NCBI GenBank assembly: GCA_032718475.1 | Contig: JAUCBJ010005390.1 | Span: forward strand, 1-22,493 | Length of the DNA: 22,493 nt | Direction: 5' to 3' | Source: Nemertoderma westbladi | Lineage: Eukaryota; Xenacoelomorpha; Nemertodermatida; Nemertodermatidae | Part shown: positions 15,696 to 22,493 of the stretch, piece after piece | How positions within the stretch are numbered: the stretch's first letter is position 1 | Layout of the letters: every line of letters begins with the position of its first letter | Program-made: the position numbers and the translations under genes | The notes under the pieces: generated by a model | The model's database searches: none | Seen by the model: only the letters and a program-made list of their open reading frames with translations | What the model was told of the DNA's origin: nothing

Positions 15696-16075
15696 GGGCC
15701 ATTTTACATTTAAGTGGCTCAAATGAGACATTGTCTTAAATGGGCCACTTCCTTTTAAATGGCCCTTACAAACATTGTTTACTGAGGGCCATTTTACATT
15801 TAAGTGGCTCAAATGAGACATTGTCTTGAATGGGCCACTTCCTTTTAAATGGCCCTTACAAACACTGTTTACTGAGGGCCATTTTACATTTAAGTGGCTC
15901 AAATGAGACATTGTCTTAAATGGGCCACTTCCTTTTAAATGGCCCTTACGAACATTGTCTACTCACTACTGATGGCTATTTTATATTTACTGTAAGTGGC
16001 TCAAATTGGACATTGTCATGAATGGGCCACTTCCTTTTAAATGGCCCTTAGGAACATTGTCTAATGAGGGCCACA
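15696..16075. repeat. 90-bp tandem repeat with nested palindromes, about 4 copies
   Basis: GGGCCATTTTACATTTAAG recurs at 15696, 15786 and 15876, exactly 90 bp apart, then a diverged, longer fourth copy runs to about 16075. Each unit contains two nested inverted pairs, AGGGCCATTT/AAATGGCCCT and AAGTGGC/GGCCACTT. Because 90 is divisible by three, the minus strand is open as repeated 30-residue peptides, which I take as a by-product. Confidence 0.9.
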
Positions 16076-16138
16076 ATCATTAATATAGGAATTGAATTGC
16101 CGTAATACAATAGGTTACTTTAGGTAGTAACAACACAA

Positions 16139-16164
16139 CCCCCCCCCCCCCCCCCCCCCCCCCC
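16139..16164. repeat. C26 homopolymer
   Basis: There are 26 consecutive C. It is not followed by the MITE right end (no TAATAGGGTTAA), so it does not simply close MITE copy 2. Confidence 0.95.
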
Positions 16165-16530
16165 TCATAAGCGTGAGCGCAACCAACTGACAAAGACAAA
16201 ATTTTCACCCCTTTGCGAATCCCCTAGTTTCTAATACAAAACATTCCTTGATTTTGAAGATACAGAGATTTGAAAATATGAAATGGCCCTTAAACCTAAA
16301 ACAAATATATTAAATGGCCTTCCAAGGAAAACACATCCGTGTTAGATTGTGTTCATATTGTACAGTTAAATTACATTAAATTTATTAATAGTGGCCCTAA
16401 CAAAATATAAAAATATAAAAAATGGCCCTAAATTTACAAAATTACATTCCTAAACTACAATCAGAGGTGTGACGCTGAATGTGGCTTCTACTAAAAGGCC
16501 CGTGCTCCACTGGTAACTCATAAGGTTAGC

Positions 16531-17100
16531 ACGAACTTAGTTCCAATCGCACATTTTCAAAGGCGAACTTATGTAGTTCCAATTGAAACGCATTTAGTTC
16601 CAAAATAAATTTTACAAAGCGAACTTAGTTCCAATCGAGGCGAACTTAGTTCCAATCCCAGAATATCAAAACGAACTTAGTTCCAATGGAAGCGAATTTA
16701 GTTCCAATGGATGTGAATTTAGTTCCAATGCATGCGAATTTAGTTCCAATGGAAGCGAATTTAGTTCCAATGCATGCGAATTTAGTTCCAATGGGTACGA
16801 ACTTAGTTCCAATGTTTCAATCGTGGGGATAGCTACGTGGGTAGCACGAACTTAGTTCCAATCGCACATTTTCAAAGGCAAACTTAGTTCCAATTGAAAC
16901 GAATTTAGTTCCAAAATAAATTTTACAAAGCGAACTTAGTTCAAATCGAGGCGAACTTAGTTCCAATCCCAGAATATCAAAACGAACTTAGTTCCAATGG
17001 ATGCGAATTTAGTTCCAATGCATGCGAATTTAGTTCCAATGGATGCGAATTTAGTTCCAATGGAAGCGAATTTAGTTCCAATGGGTACGAACTTTTTTCT
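16531..17100 (+). repeat. 21-bp minisatellite GCGAA(C/T)TTAGTTCCAATGxA, two 315-bp blocks
   Basis: About 22 copies of (G/A)CGAA(C/T)TTAGTTCCAAT lie in this orientation, with 16-25 bp spacing, mostly 21. They are organised as a higher-order repeat: the series starting CACGAACTTAG at 16530 restarts at 16845, 315 bp later, with the same order of variants. Copies with C contain the hyphenated palindrome GAACT-T-AGTTC. Confidence 0.9.
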
Positions 17101-17103
17101 CTA

Positions 17104-17235
17104 GTTATTGGAACTAAGTTCGCCTAAATTGGAAATAAATTCGCCAAAATTGGAACTAAATTCGTTTCCATTGGAACTAAATTCTTTTCCATTGGAACTA
17201 AATTCGCATGAGGCTTAAATTGGAACTAAGTACGG
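17104..17235 (-). repeat. Inverted block of the same 21-bp minisatellite
   Basis: About six copies of ATTGGAACTAA(G/A)TTCG, the reverse complement of the units to the left. The orientation switch occurs at about 17100. Confidence 0.9.
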
Positions 17236-17370
17236 GGAATCGTAATTGCCAATTGCCAAATTATATTTTCCAATTGGCTGCAATATATTTACTGTAAATC
17301 TAAAAGGTCATTTTATATATTTTGATAGGGCCACTGTTAATAAATTTAATGTAATTTAACTGTACAATAT

Positions 17371-17925
17371 GAACTCAATCTAACATGAGTGTATTTTCCT
17401 AGGAAGGCCATTTAATATGTTTGTTTTGGGTTTTAGGGCCATTTCATATCTCTGTATTTCTAATTCAGGGAATATTCTAAGGAAATCTTGATATCGCACT
17501 TCAATTGGGATTTTGGTGGATATTATTTATTATATAATACAATAACTGCTGTAAACAACGGTATGGGAGGTATGAGGGGAGGGGGTTAACTATAATATGC
17601 TGAGCCTGATATAATCTGAAATTTACAGGTACAGAGATTATAAATGCACGTTTTTGTATGGAAAATGTGCCTGAGCTAGTATTATGCACCTTAATTATTA
17701 CTATAATGATTGCCAGGTATCACGTCAAAATGATTATAAAGTATGAAATATCGAAGGTTTTAAATTTTGTGAAATTTAAAACTGCATATAAAAAACTTAA
17801 AAATCTGCATATGGATCATTTTCTCCCCAATGATGCAGCGCAGGTTGTATTATAGTATTGATTTCCAAGTTTCAGCTTAACGTATCATAAATAACGGAAC
17901 TGGAGGAGAATTTCTGGAGGATTCA
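17371..17925 (+). repeat. 820-bp repeat family, copy (truncated)
   Basis: It begins GAACTCAATCTAACAT and is nearly identical to the first 540 bp of the copy at 20711. It stops at an ACTGGAGGAG junction near 17910 and is followed by a second partial start (CATATCTTTGTATTTCTAATTC, about 17926). Short frames on both strands (for example the MHNTSSGTF peptide on the minus strand) recur in each copy but have no start context or conserved coding bias I can see. Confidence 0.85.
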
Positions 17926-19080
17926 TATCTTTGTATTTCTAATTCAGGGCATATTCTAAGGAAATCTTGATATCTCGCATTTCAATTGGGATTTGGGTGT
18001 AGACCTATATTTTTCATTATATGATACAATAACTGTTGTTAACAATGGTGGCAAGTATGGGGGGGGGGGATTAACATCGTGCCCGTGTGTGTCTGAGTCT
18101 GTATTCACAGAAATACTCAATATTCAAACCCCTTAACTTTTCCTACAATTAACATAATACGTTTTTAATGACTAAATCTGAAACATTTTGAAATCTCAAA
18201 CTATATTTGAAAGTTATTTTTTGTGGTACTAAATATCGTCTGGTGTGTTTAAAAATGGCCAAACCAAATAATTAAAAAAAACAGGCCACAAAATGGCACT
18301 CTGCTGTGGCCAAAGGGTGCCTTTTTTTTGCCGTGACAGTGGAACATATGGTGAATGGTGAATCCCTCCCACCCCCCCCACCCCCTTCTCCATAATTTTA
18401 GTCATTCAAAACGTATGATATGAATTTTAAGAAATGTTTCAGATTACTGTTTCCCAGCAAAGTTATTCGGCAGATCAGATCGGGATCGGGTCTGCTCATT
18501 AGATTATATTTGAACAATATCAGGGAGCTAATTATCGGTAATCAAAAACAAAAGCGACCATTGTGATTCTATAAAAATGTCCTGTATTATATCCTTGCAG
18601 TAATTGAGATCAACGTGATTTCATGAAAAGATCCAAACTGTGTTAGGTTACCATCCTTTGGAACTAGCGCGAATATCATTTTGATTTTTTGAGTGAGTTC
18701 TGCACGTGTATTTAGGTTGAATGAGTTCCAGACACTTGAGACCTCGCCGACCTGGGGGGGGGGGGGAGTCACCATCTGTTCCACTGTCATGGTTGGTATC
18801 AATGCTCTATGTAGGAATCATGACTCCAGCAAAGAGTATGTGATTATAGTGCGTATATCTGTGAATACAGACTCAGACACGCACGGGCACGTTGTACTGT
18901 TTCACGCACGGGCACGTTGTACTGTTTCACAGAGTTACCCCCTCCCCTCATATTTCCCACCATTGTTTACAGCAGTTATTGTATTATATAATAACTAATA
19001 TCCACCCAAATCCCAATTGAAATGCGAGATATCAAGATTTCCTTAGAATATGCCCTGATTTAGAAATACAGAGATATGAA
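17926..19080. repeat. Second long inverted repeat (arms about 17926-18400 and 18735-19080)
   Basis: The left arm starts with the AATTCAGGGCATATTCTAAG segment of the 820-bp family and continues through a G11 run (18059-18069), GACTCAGACACGC-type words on the opposite strand and GTGACAGTGGAACA (about 18335). The right arm repeats these in inverse order, including CTGTTCCACTGTCA (about 18776-18789), a G13 run (18754-18766) and CTTAGAATATGCCCTGA (about 19040). The loop holds a LINE fragment. A smaller inverted pair, CGTTTTTAATGACTAAA and TTTAGTCATTCAAAACG (about 18151 and 18398), lies toward the centre. Confidence 0.65.
18593..18720 (-). pseudogene. LINE reverse transcriptase remnant (same motif block as 644-742)
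   Basis: The minus strand reads NTRAELTQKIKMIFALVPKD, then GNLTQFGSFHEITLISITAR, then a stop. VPKDGNLT-(Q)FGSF-xEITL-IS aligns with VPKKGNLT-LYGSF-RGISL at 644-742 and with the PKKGxLTxxxNYRGITLMSIAAK block of full LINEs. It is a short dead fragment in the loop of the inverted repeat. Confidence 0.5.
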
Positions 19081-19745
19081 ATGGCCCTAAAACCTAAAAC
19101 AAATATATTAAATGGCCTTCCTAAGAAAATGCACCCATGTTAGATTGAGTTCATAATCTACAGTTAATTACTTTAAATTTATTAACAGTGGCCCCTTTAT
19201 AATATCAAAATATAAAATATGGCCCTAAATTTATAAATTAATTTTATTGATGTCTATTGGCAGAAATAGATTTGCAGACAGACATGTGTCAAACGGAATA
19301 GACAGGGGGAAGGATAATTGGGATTACGATCAGAGATGTGAGGCAAAGGTGGCTTCTACTGCTTGCCTTGCCATTTGCCCATCGCCTTATAAGTTAATAA
19401 TAAAAGTAAGTAATAATAGTAAAGTGAAATCCTCCTCCAGTTTCGTTATTTATGATACGTTTAAGCTGAAACTTGTGAAATCAATACTATAATACAACCT
19501 GCGCTGCATCATTGGGGAGAAACTGATCCATATGCAGTTCCCCAGTCCACTGCTAGAGGGCCAAATACTCAAAATTTTTACCTTCGATATTTCGTATTTT
19601 ATAATCGTTTTGATGTGACACCTGGCAATCATTATATTAATAATTAAGGTGCATAATACTAGCTCAGGCACATTTTCCATACAAAAACATGTAGTTTTAA
19701 TCTCTGTTAAGAAATTTCAGATTATAACAGACTCAGCATATTATA
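18945..19745 (-). repeat. 820-bp repeat family, inverted copy
   Basis: It reads in the opposite direction to the copies at 17371 and 20711 and is circularly permuted relative to them: it starts in the CAGTTATTGTATTATATAAT segment and ends in the CAGCATATTAT segment. It includes the AAGGTGGCTTCTACTGCTTG and CTATTGGCAGAAAT blocks missing from the 17371 copy. A permuted copy implies origin from a tandem array. Confidence 0.8.
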
Positions 19746-20019
19746 TGATGTTATCGACGCAGATTCCATTTTTGCCAAATCTAAGGCTGCCTGACTGGAT
19801 TGTGAGATGGTTAGAGGGGTCTGGATCAAGCCTTTGCACGCCGGATATAAATAATTATAGAACATAAGGGAACACATGAGAACACAGTTAGAACATAATT
19901 AGAATACACCCCGAACATAGGCTAACACATGCACGCATTGCACACATTAATGCACGCCTGTAATATTGTTCTTCCAATGTGACTAAACAATTGTAGGATT
20001 CCTTATACAAGCAGCTACC
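19746..20019. other. Unassigned spacer
   Basis: It contains loosely repeated GAACACA/GAACATA words (19860-19930). A plus-strand LRLPDWIVRWLEG peptide (about 19785) resembles LINE RT thumb motifs but is too short to call. Confidence 0.4.
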
Positions 20020-20244
20020 TCATTTTGATTGATCTAGGATAAGTGACTTCACCTCTTCCGTTGATGCATCCATAGGTCTACGTTTCAATTGACGACAAAA
20101 ACTATTAGAGTTATTCTTCAAGGATCTTATAATTCTTAATACATCTCCAGATACCTTTTTATCAATTAGAGACAATATTAGGGGTGAGTACAAAATAAAG
20201 AACCAAGGCCCAATTAAGTAACCTGCATAATCTTGTAAAATGTG
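20020..20244 (-). other. Unrecognised coding-like segment (74 codons)
   Basis: The minus-strand frame is open from just after a TAA at about 20247-20249 to the TGA at 20020-20022. It starts with a hydrophobic stretch, YLIGPWFFILYSPLILSLI, that could span a membrane. A hydrophilic, basic region follows (DKKVSGDVLRIIRSLKNNSN, then CRQLKRRPMDASTEEVKSLI). There is no ATG near its start, and an AG at TTATGCAG could be a splice acceptor, so a terminal exon is possible. I do not recognise the family. Composition is more protein-like than in neighbouring frames, but a mobile-element fragment or chance cannot be excluded. Confidence 0.35.
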
Positions 20245-20446
20245 TTAACTTTCGTTTATTGTTTTGGTTCCGCCAACACGCTTCTGTAACCTGCTCCTTT
20301 ACTAACTTGCTCCTTTAAATGGCAATGGGACTTAAAGCGACTTTACCTCTTTGTTTTGTACACTCTAGGGTCTTTGGTCTTAACATTAAAACTATAATTA
20401 TTGCTAGCCCTAAAATTAGTTAGAATTAAAACCCAATAGCGCTCAA

Positions 20447-20464
20447 GGTCTACATTTGTAGACC
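20447..20464. repeat. 18-bp hairpin GGTCTACA-TT-TGTAGACC
   Basis: Perfect 8-bp arms with two central bases. Confidence 0.85.
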
Positions 20465-20544
20465 AAAAGTAGGTGTTATAATTATTTATGTTGTTATGTT
20501 GTTACTCGAATGGGTTTTTGAACAACACATTCGTAGCAAGAAAT

Positions 20545-20568
20545 TGATGTATGCAAGCGCATACATCA
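20545..20568. repeat. Perfect 10-bp stem hairpin
   Basis: TGATGTATGC and GCATACATCA flank the tetraloop AAGC. It lies in otherwise unassigned DNA between 20245 and 20710, where I see no gene. Confidence 0.85.
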
Positions 20569-20710
20569 CTGAAACTGATCATTACACATCATCATTAAAT
20601 AAATTTCCGTATTAAGAAAAAGAAAATGTCTTATACGAAGTAGAATCGAAAAATCTAAAATTTGTCTCTCCGGAGAAGCGCCATGCCCCTCTTGAAGCAC
20701 CCCGTAAAAT

Positions 20711-21530
20711 GAACTCAATCTAACATTGGTGTATTTTCCTAGGAAGGCCATTTAATATATTTGTTTTAGGTTTTAGGGCCATATCTCCGTATTTCTAATT
20801 CAGGGAATATTCTAAGGAAATCTTGATATCACACTTCAATTGGGATTTTGGTGGATATTATTTATTATATAATACAATAACTGCTGTAAACAACGGTATG
20901 GGAGGTATGAGGGGAGGGGGTTAACTATAATATGCTGAGCCTGATATAATCTGAAATTTACAGGTACAGAGATTATAAATGCACGTTTTTGAATGGAAAA
21001 TGTGCCTGTGCTAGTATTATGCACCTTAATTATTACTATAATGATTGCCAGGTGTCACGTCAAAATGATTATAAAATATGAAATATCGAAGGTTTTAAAT
21101 TTTATGAAATTTAAAACTGCATATAAAAAACTTAAAAATCTGCATAGGCCCTATGGATCAGTTTCTCCCCAATGATGCAGCGCAGGTTGTATTATAGTAT
21201 TGATTTCACAAGTTTCAGCTTAACGTATCATAAATAACGAAACTGGAGGAGGATTTCACTTTACTATTATTACTTACTTTTATTATTAACTTATAAGGCA
21301 ATGGGCAAATGGCAAGGCAAGCAGTAGAAGCCACCTTTGCCTCACATCTCTGATTGTAATCCCAATTATCCTTCCCCCTGCCTTTTCCGTTTGACACATG
21401 TCTGTCTGCCAGTCTATTTCTGCCAATAGACATCAATAAAATTAATTTATGAATTTAGGGCCATATTTTATATTTTGATATTATAAAGGGGCCACTGTTA
21501 ATAAATTTAATATAATTAACTGTAGATTAT
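20711..21530 (+). repeat. 820-bp repeat family, full unit
   Basis: It begins GAACTCAATCTAACAT, and the same start recurs exactly 820 bp later at 21531, so the two copies are in tandem. Landmarks in order: AAGGCCATTTAATAT, TTTTAGGGCCAT, AATACAATAACTGCTGTAAA, ATGCACGTTTTTG, GATGCAGCGCAGGTTG, AAGCCACCTTTGCC and GGGGCCACTGTTAATAAATT. Reading frames on the minus strand at 21215-21436 (MMSIGRNR... about 73 codons) recur in the inverted copy with few changes. Confidence 0.85.
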
Positions 21531-21943
21531 GAACTCAATCTAACATGGGTGTATTTTCCTAGGAAGGCCATTTAATATATTTGTTTTAGGTTTTAGGGCC
21601 ATTTCATATCTCTGTATTTCTAATTCAGGGAATATTCTAAGGAAATCTTGATATCGAACTTCAATTGGGATTTTGGTGGATATTATTATTATATAATACA
21701 ATAACTGCTGTAAACAACGGTGGGAGGTATGAGGGGAGTGGGGTAACTATAATATGCTGAGCCTGATATAATTTGAAATTTACAAGTACTATAGTACTGA
21801 TTTCACAAGTTTCAGCTTACATTCATAAATAACGAAACTGGAAAAGGATTTCACTTTACGACCATAATAATATAATGCCTTTTGTAAGCGGCTTACAAGC
21901 CACTTACGAAACCGATTATTACTTACTTTAATTATTAACTTAT
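21531..21943 (+). repeat. 820-bp repeat family, tandem second unit interrupted by a LINE
   Basis: It starts like the previous unit, lacks about 240 bp after ATTTACA (21783) and gains about 50 bp containing the hyphenated palindrome TTGTAAGC-G-GCTTACAA (21882-21898). It ends at ATTAACTTATA. In the unit at 20711 the same sequence continues into AGGCAATGGG, so the LINE tail marks an insertion point within the repeat. Confidence 0.85.
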
Positions 21944-21946
21944 ACT

Positions 21947-22493
21947 ACTACTACTACTCGGATCGGCATGCTGCATTGCAGCTGCATTTTTAAGAATGCT
22001 GTGCCGGCTTGTCAACAAAATTGCACCGCCACAACTCCCTATCACCCATGACATTTGCTAGATCATCCGCATCTTTAAGGCCAGTGTCCTTTAAGATGCG
22101 TCTCAAGAAAGTCATGGGCTGTCCACCATGCTTATTCACTCCATGAGGCTGCCAAAGTACAAGATTATGCACTGGCTGGTCCTCACGGCGAATGCAATGT
22201 CCTGCAAAGCGGAGGCGATTTTGTTCTAGTGTCAAGCTTGGGGGAACCAATGAGACACCTCCAATGTTATATAGTGTCTGGTTGGAGATGTGTGCATTGT
22301 ACTTGACACAATGAACCCGGCGTAGCATTCTTGTGAATGTGCCATCCAGAGATTTGGTGTCCTCAGCAGTTACAGCCCAGCATGGACTCCCGTAGAGGAG
22401 TACTGGAACTACTGCTGCTCTAAATAATCGGACCTTAAGTTTCCGATTAATTCTCGGTGACTTCCAAATCCTGGAAAACCTATTCAAGGCTGC
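21947..22493 (-). mobile_element. LINE, copy 2 (3' part, continues beyond the window)
   Basis: Minus-strand counterpart of the element at 11889. Its 3' end has the same GCAGCATGCCGAT block and a triplet tail (CTA on the plus strand, about 21944-21959). It is inserted in the 820-bp repeat. The 5' part lies beyond 22493. Confidence 0.85.
21990..22493 (-). CDS. LINE reverse transcriptase C-terminal region (partial, open frame)
   Basis: The frame is open from the window edge to the TAA at 21990-21992. It encodes about 167 residues of the post-RT region: AALNRFSRIWKSPRINRKLK, LYGSPCWAVTAED, RMLRRVHCVKYNAHISNQT, RLRFAGHCIRREDQPVHNLV, GGQPMTFLRRILKDTGL and GDRELWRCNFVDKPAQHS. It matches copy 1 closely but has glycine where copy 1 has TGA, and keeps the DRELW block, so it is less damaged. 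No true start codon exists here; the catalytic domain would lie outside the window. Whether the whole element is intact cannot be judged. Confidence 0.8.
   Translation of the reverse strand, partial: AALNRFSRIWKSPRINRKLKVRLFRAAVVPVLLYGSPCWAVTAEDTKSLDGTFTRMLRRVHCVKYNAHISNQTLYNIGGVSLVPPSLTLEQNRLRFAGHCIRREDQPVHNLVLWQPHGVNKHGGQPMTFLRRILKDTGLKDADDLANVMGDRELWRCNFVDKPAQHS

Larger units (their letters stand above)
16258..17465. repeat. Long inverted repeat enclosing a minisatellite
   Basis: The left arm (about 16258-16445) and right arm (about 17285-17465) are reverse complements. Both carry AAATGGCCCT(A)AAACC, ATATTAAATGGCC and CAGTTAAATTACATTAAATT words. They are outer parts of the 820-bp repeat family described at 20711. 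The spacer is almost entirely the 21-bp minisatellite. The shape, inverted arms around tandem units, recalls fold-back elements. Confidence 0.75.

Noticed and set aside
15693-15911. Repeated 30-residue peptide (MSHLSHLNVKWPS...) on the minus strand
   Set aside because: The 90-bp satellite keeps frame only because 90 is divisible by three; the inverted pairs account for its sequence and no start context or homology is seen.
16531-17235. CRISPR-like array of regularly spaced repeats
   Set aside because: There are no unique spacers: the intervals are themselves repeats, a higher-order 315-bp block exists, orientation flips, and the genome is animal-like.
19785-19860. LRLPDWIVRWLEG as a LINE thumb motif
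   Set aside because: Only about a dozen residues resemble it and the flanking residues do not follow any RT pattern.
17501-21175. Recurring small frames beginning MHNTSSGTF and MENVPELVL in the 820-bp repeat copies
   Set aside because: They overlap on opposite strands of the same repeat segment and recur simply because the repeat does; no coding signal separates them from background.

Overview
The window looks like repeat-dense, AT-rich DNA from an invertebrate animal. The evidence is the set of mobile elements: non-LTR retrotransposon (LINE) reverse transcriptases, a tRNA-derived SINE, piggyBac-like and hAT-like non-autonomous DNA elements, minisatellites and long inverted repeats. There are no operons, rRNA, tRNA genes or CRISPR arrays, and I found no intact host gene. 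The phylum cannot be fixed from this sequence alone; sponge, cnidarian and mollusc are all compatible. Family resemblances are recalled from memory, not searched.

Layout. 1-4.0 kb is a nested graveyard on the minus strand: a LINE fragment (644-742), a decayed transposase-like gene with a CRHH motif (about 868-2055 and 3468-3600) split by a 1.4-kb piggyBac-like MITE (2056-3467, TTAA duplicated), then another LINE RT fragment (3638-3945). At 4079-4329 is a complete minus-strand SINE with a perfect 16-bp target duplication. At 4615-6815 is a 2.2-kb element with terminal inverted repeats. At 7.0-8.6 kb are a 23-bp palindrome, a hairpin cluster with a pol III B box, and very AT-rich DNA.

8620-10115 is a hAT-like element. 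It carries the most striking object here: two head-to-tail 341-bp monomers (9093-9774) plus a 23-bp partial third. Each contains a complete type I hammerhead ribozyme lying between a tRNA-type A box and B box. This is the arrangement of the small 'retrozyme' retroelements, which are thought to move through self-cleaved circular RNA.

10.8-13.1 kb holds a 14-bp minisatellite and a 5'-truncated LINE copy (11889-12979) flanked by about 108-bp direct repeats. 13.1-15.2 kb is mostly unassigned, with a possible small MITE (14378-14645) and microsatellites. 15.3-16.2 kb holds a 90-bp palindromic satellite, a second piggyBac-like MITE copy and a C26 tract. 16.25-17.47 kb is a long inverted repeat whose spacer is a 21-bp minisatellite with about 28 copies of a GAACT-T-AGTTC dyad. 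17.4-22.0 kb is a mosaic of direct and inverted copies of an 820-bp repeat. It is interrupted by a second copy of the same LINE (21947-22493, minus strand), which runs off the window.

The elements do not form a pathway. They record successive insertions: MITE into transposase gene, retrozyme within hAT-like element, LINE into 820-bp repeat.
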